From contig JAZSQZ010000031.1 in the NCBI GenBank assembly GCA_045538175.1, forward strand, positions 1 through 20,314: 20,314 nucleotides of DNA, in the 5' to 3' direction. Positions 6,661-13,299 of the stretch are shown here, piece by piece; the stretch's first letter is position 1; every line of letters begins with the position of its first letter. The translations under genes and the position numbers were made by a program. The stretch is from JAZSQZ01 sp045538175. GTDB lineage: Bacteria > Bacillota > Clostridia > Christensenellales > UBA1242. A model generated the notes under the pieces. It saw only the letters and a program-made list of their open reading frames with translations, did not search any database and was not told the origin of the DNA.

Positions 6661-7893
6661 CTAATTTACCACTTTTAAGACAAAAATATATGGTGCATTT
6701 ATCAAGACAACTTTAATAGAAAAATCTACTTCTTCTTTTATCTTAAATAAAATTGTATTAGAATCCACTTCAAAATTAGAAATATATGATGTGTCTATAG
6801 GACTACTTTCCACTCCGTCTTTAACAAAAACAACACTAAAAGGTAAAGAAACCACATCTTCATCAATATAAGTTGTAACAACACAACTTGCAACTTCTCC
6901 ACTTTTAAAAACATCTAAAGTTAACTTAGTTGGAAATTTTGTATAAACTTCATTAAAGGCATTAAAAGAAATTTCTTTTTTAAACTCTCCTTGCCCTCCT
7001 ATATAAGAAACACTACCACTTATACTTCCCCAATTTTTCAATTTAAAAGGTAACAAAAATTTGCCGTTTTTATAAATCGGATTAAAAAACTCACAGAAAT
7101 CAAAATTTGTTTGTAAGTTGTTCGATGATAGGTATTTAACATCTTCAATCTCAATATATCCAGCAATATCAGTACTTTTTGAAACGAAATTGATTGTATC
7201 GGTTTGATTAAAGTTTTTGTCCAATACCCTAATATTAAAGTTTGAAAGTGTACCTTCCACAAACAAATCAAAAGTTGAACATATGTTAATAGGTTTTAAA
7301 GAGTTTAGTGTTTGATAACTTACAACAATAGAAACCGTCGTATACCCTTCTTTTGTTGCAACAATTTTGTTATTATTAAAATTTGCAATATAATTTGAAA
7401 AAGTAATATTAGCAATTTCACCTAATTTACCCAAGAAGCAAAAATCAACACTATCTCCCACCAAAATTGTATTTTTAACTAAAATAGGAAGCGACAATAT
7501 TTCTTTTATCTCACTTTCATTAGATTTATCATCAACAACAGCAACAGATAATGTTTGCTTTTTATTTTTAACACCCACTTCAATTTCTGCTAGGCCTTTA
7601 CTGTTTAACGAAACAAAAGTACCTTCAACACTTACAATATCACTATTATTTGTTTTAATATGAATATCATTTGAGTGAATATCTTTATTTATAAAGAAGT
7701 CTTTAATATTTATCTTTTGATTTATATTTTCAACAACAAGATTGCTTTTAAATATTTGTTTACTTTGGATTTTATCTCCACCGATTACGCCACATAAAAA
7801 CAAAACTACAGTTAAAGTAGCAACCAAAACAAAAAAAGTAATAAGTAAAGATACTGTTAAAATCTTTCCCTTTTTATGTGTATCAATCTCCAT
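6661..7893 (-). CDS. Membrane-anchored protein with bacterial Ig-like (Big2-type) repeats
   Basis: The 410-residue protein has a short basic cytoplasmic start (MEIDTHKKGK), one membrane segment (about 11-38) and a long extracytoplasmic part. Two stretches, about 48-121 and 140-213, share the strand pattern of Big2-type Ig-like domains: an ordering strand, a residue run of the type 'IVSVEGTFVSLNSKGLAEIEV' or 'NNNKIVATKEGYTTVSIVV', and a closing strand. The remaining 200 residues are beta-rich and unassigned, possibly further diverged Ig-like units. Such proteins are usually cell-surface or wall-associated. A near-consensus promoter ends 8 nt before the ATG and no Shine-Dalgarno is present, so the transcript may be leaderless. 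It lies just downstream of the ribosomal operon terminator and is an independent unit. Function unknown. Confidence 0.65.
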   Translation of the reverse strand: MEIDTHKKGKILTVSLLITFFVLVATLTVVLFLCGVIGGDKIQSKQIFKSNLVVENINQKINIKDFFINKDIHSNDIHIKTNNSDIVSVEGTFVSLNSKGLAEIEVGVKNKKQTLSVAVVDDKSNESEIKEILSLPILVKNTILVGDSVDFCFLGKLGEIANITFSNYIANFNNNKIVATKEGYTTVSIVVSYQTLNSLKPINICSTFDLFVEGTLSNFNIRVLDKNFNQTDTINFVSKSTDIAGYIEIEDVKYLSSNNLQTNFDFCEFFNPIYKNGKFLLPFKLKNWGSISGSVSYIGGQGEFKKEISFNAFNEVYTKFPTKLTLDVFKSGEVASCVVTTYIDEDVVSLPFSVVFVKDGVESSPIDTSYISNFEVDSNTILFKIKEEVDFSIKVVLINAPYIFVLKVVN

Positions 7894-7901
7894 ATGACAT
7901 A

Positions 7902-7930
7902 ATTATACAAAATACGACAATTTATATCAA
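7902..7930 (-). promoter_or_regulatory. Sigma-A promoter of the Ig-like repeat protein
   Basis: On the minus strand TTGATA (7930-7925), a 17-bp spacer and a perfect TATAAT (7907-7902) preceded by TG. The -10 box ends 8 nt before the ATG at 7893, placing the expected start point at or within a couple of bases of the initiation codon. Confidence 0.75.
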
Positions 7931-7943
7931 CCATAAAACAAAA

Positions 7944-7984
7944 AAACTTGGGGTCACCCGAACACTAAGTTCTACCCCAAGTTT
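7944..7984 (-). terminator. Terminator of the S10-spc-alpha ribosomal operon
   Basis: An 11-bp perfect stem AAACTTGGGGT / ACCCCAAGTTT encloses a 19-nt loop that can form its own small GAAC/GTTC hairpin. On the minus strand it runs into TTTTTTTG. It lies 48 bp after the rplQ stop. T-rich sequence on the other side means it could work in both directions. Confidence 0.9.
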
Positions 7985-8004
7985 TTATTTATATATTTAT
8001 TTTG

Positions 8005-8022
8005 TTAGACATAATTGTCTAA
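8005..8022 (-). other. Short hairpin just after rplQ
   Basis: A perfect 7-bp stem TTAGACA / TGTCTAA with a 4-nt loop lies 10 nt after the rplQ stop codon and 20 bp before the main terminator stem. It is not followed by a T-run, so it is more likely a 3'-end stabilising or processing structure than a terminator. Confidence 0.4.
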
Positions 8023-8032
8023 AGTCCAACGA

Positions 8033-8545
8033 TTAAACTAAAGTAATCATAACCATAGGAGCAGCATCGCCTCTTCTTTGATCAAGTTTCAAAAGACGAG
8101 TATATCCACCACCTTGACCGACTTCTTCTTTTCTTTTTGCATATTTAGGTGCATAAACATTGAAGATTTTTTCGATAAGTGGGTGATAAACACCTTCTGT
8201 TCTTGCAATGAAGTTTGCCTTTGTTTCCTTAGGTTGTCTTTGTTCTTGTCTATCGAAAAGTTTAGACATAATTTTTCTTCTAGCTGCAAGTTTAGTTGGT
8301 CCATCATTTAAAACTTCTTTCTTAATCTTAACACCTTTGCTATCTGTTTCAGTTTTGATAACTTTAACAGTGTCAGTGTAAGTATTGACAGCAAGAGTAA
8401 TGATTTTTTCTACATAGCTTTGTAATGCTTTAGCACGAGCTGTTGTAGTTGTGAGTTTTCCATTCCACAAAAAGTCACTTGCTTGTCCACGAAGAAGTGA
8501 AAGTCTTTCCTTAGTTGGCCTATTTAATTTAGTAACAGTAGCCAT
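8033..8545 (-). CDS. rplQ: Large-subunit ribosomal protein L17
   Basis: L17 binds 23S rRNA near the exit-tunnel side of the 50S subunit. The family frame is clear: KLNRPTKERLSLLRG at the start, the TTTTARAKALQSYVEKIITLA helix, and the C-terminal GGGYTRLLKLDQRRGDAAP block. At 170 residues it is longer than the usual 115-130. The extra length lies in two hydrophilic stretches, about 56-85 (VIKTETDSKGVKIKKEVL) and about 98-118 (DRQEQRQPKETKANF), between conserved helices. AAAGGAG precedes the ATG at 8545. It is the last gene of the cluster, following rpoA by 42 bp, as usual in Firmicutes, and is followed by the terminator at 7944-7984. Confidence 0.97.
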   Translation of the reverse strand: MATVTKLNRPTKERLSLLRGQASDFLWNGKLTTTTARAKALQSYVEKIITLAVNTYTDTVKVIKTETDSKGVKIKKEVLNDGPTKLAARRKIMSKLFDRQEQRQPKETKANFIARTEGVYHPLIEKIFNVYAPKYAKRKEEVGQGGGYTRLLKLDQRRGDAAPMVMITLV

Positions 8546-8587
8546 ATTTTTCTCCTTTAAATTTTTGTAAATCTAAAAATCTAGAAA

Positions 8588-9541
8588 TTATTCATCATCA
8601 TTTCTTAAACCAAGTCCGTAAGACTCAAGTTTTTGGATAACTTCTTCTAAAGATTTCAAGCCAAGGTTTCTAACTTTAAGCATATCGTCTTTTGATTTTT
8701 TGGTTAAATCTTCAATAGTGTTAATGTTTGCTCTCTTCAAGCAGTTATAACTTCTAACAGATAAATCCATATCTTCGATAGCCATTTCTAAAACTTTGAC
8801 TTGCTTGTTTTCTGTTGCACTAACAAGGATTTCAAGATCGCTCATTGAATCGATAAGATCAACAAACATCTTAACGTGGTCAAGAACAACTTTAGCTGAT
8901 AAGCTAATAATTTCTCTTGCTGACATTGTTCCGTTAGTTTGAACTTCAACAATAAGTTTGTCGTAGTCAATTGATTGACCAACACGAGTTGCAGAAACAC
9001 TATAGTTTACACTCTTAACAGGTGTAAAAATAGAGTCAACTGCGATATACCCAATAGGGTCATCTTCTGATTTATTTTGACTTGCAGGAATATATCCTCT
9101 GCCTCTACCAACGATGATATCCATATTAAGATCAGCACCATCATCAAGAGTGCAAATGTGCAAATCAGGATTAAGAATTTCAACTTGGTCATTAACTTCA
9201 ATGTCTTTAGCTAAAACAACACCAGCACCCTTTTTCTTTAAGTGAATTGTTGTTTTGAAATCTGGAGCCAAATCAGTTGTTTTAATTGCAAGATTCTTGA
9301 TGTTTAAGATGATATCTGTAACATCTTCTGCAACACCAGGAATACTTGAGAATTCGTGTTGAATACCATCAATACGAACAGCAACAGCTGCTGCCCCTGG
9401 AAGAGCACCAAGAAGAGTTCTTCTTAAACAGTTACCAAGTGTTATACCAAAACCTTTTTCTAAAGGTTCAACGATAAATCTGCCAAAGCAGCCATTATCA
9501 GCTTCTTCAACGATAATTCTTGGTTTAGTAATTTCCATCAT
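8588..9541 (-). CDS. rpoA: DNA-directed RNA polymerase alpha subunit
   Basis: The 317-residue alpha subunit has both usual parts. The N-terminal domain (about 1-230) begins EITKPRIIVEEADNGCFGRF and contains the GFGITLGNCLRRTLLGALPG dimerisation helix that nucleates polymerase assembly. The C-terminal domain (about 250-317) holds two helix-hairpin-helix motifs, including VRSYNCLKRANINTIEDL and VRNLGLKSLEEV, which bind UP elements and activators. Two in-frame ATGs (9541 and 9538) follow AGGAGG; the first has the better spacing (9 nt), though either could be used. The gene lies 16 bp after rpsD and upstream of rplQ, the standard arrangement. Confidence 0.98.
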   Translation of the reverse strand: MMEITKPRIIVEEADNGCFGRFIVEPLEKGFGITLGNCLRRTLLGALPGAAAVAVRIDGIQHEFSSIPGVAEDVTDIILNIKNLAIKTTDLAPDFKTTIHLKKKGAGVVLAKDIEVNDQVEILNPDLHICTLDDGADLNMDIIVGRGRGYIPASQNKSEDDPIGYIAVDSIFTPVKSVNYSVSATRVGQSIDYDKLIVEVQTNGTMSAREIISLSAKVVLDHVKMFVDLIDSMSDLEILVSATENKQVKVLEMAIEDMDLSVRSYNCLKRANINTIEDLTKKSKDDMLKVRNLGLKSLEEVIQKLESYGLGLRNDDE

Positions 9542-9557
9542 AGAACAAATCCTCCTA

Positions 9558-10178
9558 CTATCTTGAATACAACTCTATAATCAAGTGTTCTTGAATATTC
9601 AAGTCGATATCTTCTCTCTTTGGCAATGCATTGATTTTACCAGCAAGTTTTTCTGAATCAAATTCAACCCATTTAGGCATAATGATTTTGATGCCTTTAA
9701 GTTGTTTGAATCTTTCTTGATCTTTGCTATTTTCTTTAATAGAAATTGTATCGCCAATAGCAACTCTGTAAGATGGAATGTCAACAGTTTTTCCATTTAC
9801 ACAAATATGTCCATGGTTAACGATTTGACGGCTTTCAGCACGGCTATCGCCAATACCCATACGATAAACTACGTTGTCAAGTCTTCTTTCTAAAAGAGAA
9901 AGCATATTTTCACCGACAACACCTTTCATTCTTTCAGCTTCATCATAGTAGCCTCTGAATTGTTTTTCAAGTAAGCCATAAGCCATTTTAACTTTTTGTT
10001 TTTCTCTGAGCTGTGTACCATAGTCAGAAACTTTCTTTCTACCTGCACCGTGTTGACCAGGAAGAACAGGTCTTTTTTCCATAGCGCATTTTGATGAAAT
10101 ACATCTGTCACCCTTAAGGAAAAGTTTGCAACCTTCTCTTCTGCATCTTCTGCAGTCTGCTTCAATATATTTTGCCAT
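9558..10178 (-). CDS. rpsD: Small-subunit ribosomal protein S4 (zinc-binding type)
   Basis: S4 is a primary 16S rRNA binder that nucleates 30S assembly and in several bacteria autoregulates its own operon. The 206-residue protein has the conserved RPVLPGQHG and QLREKQKVKMAYGLLEKQF blocks and the S4 RNA-binding domain (RLDNVVYRMGIGDSRAESRQ, then NHGHICVNGKTVDIPSYRV). The N-terminus contains Cys9, Cys12, Cys17, Cys26 and Cys31, enough for a zinc site, as in many Clostridia. AGGAG precedes the ATG at 10178. In some Firmicutes rpsD is elsewhere in the genome; here it sits in the alpha operon between rpsK and rpoA, as in clostridia. Confidence 0.98.
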   Translation of the reverse strand: MAKYIEADCRRCRREGCKLFLKGDRCISSKCAMEKRPVLPGQHGAGRKKVSDYGTQLREKQKVKMAYGLLEKQFRGYYDEAERMKGVVGENMLSLLERRLDNVVYRMGIGDSRAESRQIVNHGHICVNGKTVDIPSYRVAIGDTISIKENSKDQERFKQLKGIKIIMPKWVEFDSEKLAGKINALPKREDIDLNIQEHLIIELYSR

Positions 10179-10194
10179 ATTCCACTAACTCCTT

Positions 10195-10584
10195 TTATAT
10201 TCTACGTCTCTTAGGTGGACGGCAACCATTGTGAGGGATAGGTGAAACATCACTAATTTTTGTTACATTGATATCTGCAGTAGAAATTGCACGGATAGCA
10301 GATTCTCTACCATTACCAGGTCCCTTAACATAAACTTCGACTGATTTTAAACCATGTTCTTTTGCAGTTTTAGCAGCAGTTTCAACTGCTTGTTGAGCTG
10401 CAAATGGTGTACTTTTACGAGCACCCTTGAAACCAAGAGAGCCAGCACTTGACCAAGAAACAGTGTTACCTGCTTGATCTGTAAAAGTTACAAGTGTGTT
10501 ATTGAAAGATGCTTGAATATGTACTGCACCTTTATCAATATTTTTTGTTACTTTTTTCTTTTTAATTTTCTTAACAACAGCCAT
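10195..10584 (-). CDS. rpsK: Small-subunit ribosomal protein S11
   Basis: S11 lines the 30S platform and contacts mRNA near the E site. The 129-residue product has the usual length and the motifs HIQASFNNTLVTFTDQAGN, SAGSLGFKGARKSTPFAAQ, VKGPGNGRESAIRA, and the family C-terminus DVSPIPHNGCRPPKRRRI. An AGGAG site precedes the ATG. It is 13 bp after rpsM and 16 bp before rpsD. Confidence 0.98.
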   Translation of the reverse strand: MAVVKKIKKKKVTKNIDKGAVHIQASFNNTLVTFTDQAGNTVSWSSAGSLGFKGARKSTPFAAQQAVETAAKTAKEHGLKSVEVYVKGPGNGRESAIRAISTADINVTKISDVSPIPHNGCRPPKRRRI

Positions 10585-10597
10585 TGATAACTACTCC

Positions 10598-10975
10598 TTA
10601 TCTACCTTCTTTTTTCTTCTTTGCAACAGTCTTCTTTGGACCTTTGCAAGTTCTAGCATTTTGTTTTGTGCTTTGTCCACGACAAGGCAAACCTTTACGG
10701 TGTCTGATGCCACGGTAACAACCGATTTCAGACAAACCTTTAATATTTAATGAAACTTCTCTAGTCAAATCACCTTCAACAACAATGTTCTTTTCGATGT
10801 AAGACCTTAATTTTGCTACATCGCCTTCAGACAAGTCTTTAACGCGAATATCAGGATTAACACCAGTTTCTTTGAGAATCTTGTTAGATGTTACTCTGCC
10901 GATACCTTTAATATAGGTAAGGCCGATTTCAAGTCTCTTTTCGTTTGGTAAATCCACACCAGCAATACGAGCCAT
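10598..10975 (-). CDS. rpsM: Small-subunit ribosomal protein S13
   Basis: S13 sits at the top of the 30S head and bridges to the 50S subunit; its tail touches tRNA. The 125-residue product starts MARIAGVDLPNEKRLEIGLT, keeps the helix-two-turn-helix around GIGRVTSNKIL, and ends with RHRKGLPCRGQSTKQNARTC and a Lys-rich tail. GGAGG lies about 8 nt before the ATG. Unlike its neighbours it is preceded by a 169-bp gap with apparent RNA structure (see 11005-11140), so its expression, and that of the genes after it, may be controlled separately. Confidence 0.98.
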   Translation of the reverse strand: MARIAGVDLPNEKRLEIGLTYIKGIGRVTSNKILKETGVNPDIRVKDLSEGDVAKLRSYIEKNIVVEGDLTREVSLNIKGLSEIGCYRGIRHRKGLPCRGQSTKQNARTCKGPKKTVAKKKKEGR

Positions 10976-11004
10976 ATTTTTTCCTCCAAAATAAATATAG
11001 AATT

Positions 11005-11136
11005 GTTTTTAAAATAAATATATAAAAACGCAGTAAGGATGCATTTCTGCACAGCCGCCCTTACCCACGGTTTTTTTCGTGATTGAAACCAACTAAGTGG
11101 TAAAAGTTACTTGGGTGATAGTTAACCCAAAACAAA
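11005..11136 (-). promoter_or_regulatory. Putative structured RNA leader between rpmJ and rpsM
   Basis: On the minus strand this gap can form, in order, a TTGGGT/ACCCAA hairpin (6 bp, 8-nt loop), a short CACG/CGTG hairpin, and a hairpin with GTAAGG/CCTTAC outer pairs (11064-11059 with 11038-11033). The last carries an inner TGCA-GAAA-TGCA tetraloop and an asymmetric GC-rich loop (GCGGCTG). A T-rich run (CGTTTTTATATATT) follows the third hairpin and itself can pair (GTTTTTA/TAAAAAC, 11029-11005). The arrangement suggests an attenuator or a ribosomal-protein-binding leader upstream of the rpsM SD. In Escherichia coli S4 represses translation by binding a pseudoknot before rpsM; I cannot show homology to that RNA. 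Confidence 0.45.
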
Positions 11137-11144
11137 GAAACGAA

Positions 11145-11261
11145 TTAACCTTGTGTTTGTTTATGTTTTTTGCTTTTTGAGCAAATAACCATAACTTTTC
11201 CTTCTCTCTTAATAACCTTGCATTTGTCGCAAATAGGTTTAACAGATGGTCTAACCTTCAT
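11145..11261 (-). CDS. rpmJ: Large-subunit ribosomal protein L36
   Basis: Reading from the ATG at 11261 gives a 38-residue protein starting MKVRPSVKPICDKCKVIKR and ending in TAA at 11147-11145. L36 stabilises 23S rRNA folding through a zinc ribbon; here the ligands are Cys11, Cys14, Cys27 and probably His33. The end reads CSKSKKHKQTQG, one residue longer than the common CENPKHKQRQG form, so the spacing from the third Cys to the His is one larger than usual. AAGGAGAAAT lies directly before the ATG. It follows infA by 12 bp, the invariant order in Firmicutes. Confidence 0.97.
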   Translation of the reverse strand: MKVRPSVKPICDKCKVIKREGKVMVICSKSKKHKQTQG

Positions 11262-11273
11262 AATATTTCTCCT

Positions 11274-11498
11274 TTAATTTGATTTACTACGCCAAGTAAT
11301 ACGACCCTTGGTTAAGTCATAAGGACTCATTTCGACTTTAACTTGGTCCCCAGCAAGAATTTTAATAAAATTCATACGAAGTTTACCCGAAATATAACAA
11401 GTAATAATGTGTCCGTTTTGAAGTTTAACCTTAAAAGTCGCATTTTTAAGGACTTCGGTAACTACGCCTTCTGTCTCTAAACAATCAGATTTTGGCAT
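11274..11498 (-). CDS. infA: Translation initiation factor IF-1
   Basis: IF-1 is a one-domain OB-fold protein that occupies the ribosomal A site during initiation. The 74-residue product has the family pattern EGVVTEVLKNATFKVKLQNG, HIITCYISGKLRMNFIKIL, GDQVKVEMSPYDLTKGRITW. The start (MPKSD) is preceded by AGGAGAATTT. It lies between the KOW protein and rpmJ in the conserved map-KOW-infA-rpmJ order. Confidence 0.98.
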   Translation of the reverse strand: MPKSDCLETEGVVTEVLKNATFKVKLQNGHIITCYISGKLRMNFIKILAGDQVKVEMSPYDLTKGRITWRSKSN

Positions 11499-11520
11499 AA
11501 ATTCTCCTTTTTTTCAATAC

Positions 11521-11805
11521 TCAAACAGTTTTTTTGTTCAAATTGCTATTCTTAATTGCACTAAAAACTTCAGAATCAAAAACTTTCTTGTCGTTTTCTA
11601 GCTTTTCTTTAATTGTTAGTACAACTTCAGGACTAACAAAAATGTGTTTGATTCTCTTTTTCTTAGGGTTTGCAAGTAATTTAAAATTTCCATCAACGAG
11701 TAAAACAAAGTTTTCATCAATTATGTTTGAAACTAAATAGATTCTATCTTTATCTCTACCTTTAACAGAAACAACCAAACTACCAACCGTTAAATTATTT
11801 TCCAT
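11521..11805 (-). CDS. KOW-domain RNA-binding protein (L14e/L6e-like)
   Basis: A small protein with a KOW motif is regularly found between map and infA in Clostridia and relatives; it resembles the N-terminal part of archaeal/eukaryotic ribosomal proteins L14e and L27e. This 94-residue example starts MENNLTVGSLVVSVKGRDKD, the typical GxxVxSxxGRDxG-like KOW start, then IYLVSNIIDENFVLLVDGN and the basic block NPKKKRIKHI. The C-terminal third is charged and probably helical. AGGGGTG lies about 10 nt upstream of the ATG. It is 14 bp after map. Its cellular role is not established; binding to RNA or the ribosome is expected from the fold. Confidence 0.8.
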   Translation of the reverse strand: MENNLTVGSLVVSVKGRDKDRIYLVSNIIDENFVLLVDGNFKLLANPKKKRIKHIFVSPEVVLTIKEKLENDKKVFDSEVFSAIKNSNLNKKTV

Positions 11806-11819
11806 AATTATCTACACCC

Positions 11820-12563
11820 CTAAGTCAAAATTTCAACACCATCTTCAGTTATTAGCACAGTATTTTCATAGTGTGCTGAGTCACTGCCATCAGTAGTTAG
11901 AACTGTCCAGCCATTTGCTTTATCAGTTTTAACTTTATAATCGCCAGCGTTAACCATAGGTTCGATAGCGATTGTGGTATTGGCTTGAAGTTTAGGACCA
12001 AGACCGGCAAAACCGAAGTTTGGTACCATAGGGTCCTCGTGAAGTTCTTTTCCAACACCGTGTCCAACAAGATCGCGAACTACAGAGAACCCAAACTTTT
12101 CAACATAACGTTGAACTTGTGAGGATATATCCCCCACTTTGCACCCTGCCTTAATGCCTTTGATTCCTTCGAAAAAACTTTGTTTTGTAACATCAATAAG
12201 TTTTTGTTTTTCTTCAGAAATCTTACCAACAGGAAAAGTTCTTGCGCTGTCACCATTATATCCTTTGTATTTTGCACCAACATCAATACTGATGATATCG
12301 CCTTCTTTTAAAACCCTGTCGCTTGGAATCCCATGGACAACTTCATTGTTTACGGAAGCACAAATAGAAGCAGGAAAACCACCGTAACGAAGAAATCCAG
12401 GTTTAGCATTATTCTTGATAATAAAATCATATGCAAGTTTATCTAGTTGCTTGGTTGTAACACCAGGCTTGATATGTTGCTCTAACATAAGCAATGTATC
12501 TCTAGTAATCTCACAAGCTTTTCTCATAAGAGCAATTTCTTGTTCTGTTTTAATTTTTATCAT
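11820..12563 (-). CDS. map: Methionine aminopeptidase, type I
   Basis: This enzyme removes the initiator methionine from nascent proteins. The 247-residue length is typical of the short type I form without an extension. All five metal ligands can be seen: Asp94 (SIDVGA), Asp105 (GDSART), His168 (VGHGVG), Glu201 (AIEPM) and Glu233 (HYENT). His77 (VVHGIP) and His175 (LHEDP) are the expected substrate-pocket histidines. The ATG at 12563 has a modest AAGG site. It is 11 bp after adk, the usual Firmicutes neighbour pair in the spc-alpha cluster. Confidence 0.97.
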   Translation of the reverse strand: MIKIKTEQEIALMRKACEITRDTLLMLEQHIKPGVTTKQLDKLAYDFIIKNNAKPGFLRYGGFPASICASVNNEVVHGIPSDRVLKEGDIISIDVGAKYKGYNGDSARTFPVGKISEEKQKLIDVTKQSFFEGIKGIKAGCKVGDISSQVQRYVEKFGFSVVRDLVGHGVGKELHEDPMVPNFGFAGLGPKLQANTTIAIEPMVNAGDYKVKTDKANGWTVLTTDGSDSAHYENTVLITEDGVEILT

Positions 12564-12574
12564 TTTTCGCCTTA

Positions 12575-13195
12575 TTAAATAGTTTTTAAAATTTCTTCAA
12601 CAAGTGCAAAAGTTTTTTCTTTCTTATCGGTTGAGGTAATTTGTTCGTAAATACCTTTTTCCTTATAGAAATCAATAACTTCTTGTGGTAGTTTTTGTTT
12701 AATCAATCTTTGTTTGATAACTTCTGGTTGGTCGTCATCTCTTTGAATAACATCTCCACCACATTTCTCACATTTGCCATCAAGAAGCCAATCTAAGTGT
12801 GTTGGATTTCCACATTTAGAACACATTCTTCTTGCTGATAAACGATTTATAATTTCTTCGTCGTCAAGGTAAATCATAATTGCCTTGTCAACGTCTGTGA
12901 TTTTTTCAAGTTGTTCTGCTTGGAATAAGTTTCTTGGGAAACCATCTAAAACAAAACCATCTTTGCAATCGTCATTTTTTAATCTATCAACAACAATTGA
13001 AACAGTGAGTTCATCAGGAACAAGTGAACCAGAATCCATATAAGCTTTTGCTTTTTTACCAAGTTCAGTTCCTTCTTTTAAATTCCATCTAAAGATATCT
13101 CCTGTTGAGATGTGTGGAATTTTATACTTTTCGCAAATCAAATTTGCTTGTGTACCTTTTCCGCTTCCCGGAGGTCCAAGTAAAACAATCTTCAT
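12575..13195 (-). CDS. adk: Adenylate kinase (zinc-LID type)
   Basis: Adenylate kinase interconverts ATP + AMP and 2 ADP and keeps the adenylate pool balanced. The 206-residue protein has the P-loop GPPGSGKGT (7-15), the AMP-site motif STGDIFRWNL, the LDGFPRN motif, and the LID with a zinc-binding quartet Cys125, Cys128, Cys142 and Cys145, typical of Gram-positive enzymes. It is slightly shorter than the usual 212-217. AAAGGAG precedes the ATG. A strong hairpin lies in the 104-bp gap between secY and this gene, so relative expression may be set there. Confidence 0.98.
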   Translation of the reverse strand: MKIVLLGPPGSGKGTQANLICEKYKIPHISTGDIFRWNLKEGTELGKKAKAYMDSGSLVPDELTVSIVVDRLKNDDCKDGFVLDGFPRNLFQAEQLEKITDVDKAIMIYLDDEEIINRLSARRMCSKCGNPTHLDWLLDGKCEKCGGDVIQRDDDQPEVIKQRLIKQKLPQEVIDFYKEKGIYEQITSTDKKEKTFALVEEILKTI

Positions 13196-13251
13196 AAAAT
13201 CTCCTTTGTCTTAAAAAAATAATTTTAATTGAGTGAACAAAATATATTTAC

Positions 13252-13284
13252 AAGGAATTTGTGTGATAATTCACACAAATCCTT
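13252..13284 (-). other. Strong hairpin in the secY-adk gap
   Basis: On the minus strand AAGGA + TTTGTGTGA pairs with TCACACAAA + TCCTT around an ATTA loop: 14 bp with a single bulged base. It lies 15 nt after the secY stop. The downstream sequence (GTAAATATATTTTG) is AT-rich but lacks a proper T-run, so it is more likely a weak attenuator, a processing site or a stabiliser than a full terminator. Essential adk and map follow, so read-through or an internal promoter must exist. Confidence 0.6.
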
Positions 13285-13299
13285 ATGAATATCAAAATC

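Noticed and set aside
7038..7271. Alternative minus-strand frame of 77 codons inside the Ig-like protein gene
   Set aside because: It is a shadow in another frame without a ribosome binding site.
13196..13251. Internal promoter before adk
   Set aside because: TTGTAA and AATTAA-like boxes can be placed 17 bp apart, but neither matches well and the DNA is AT-rich enough for this to occur by chance.
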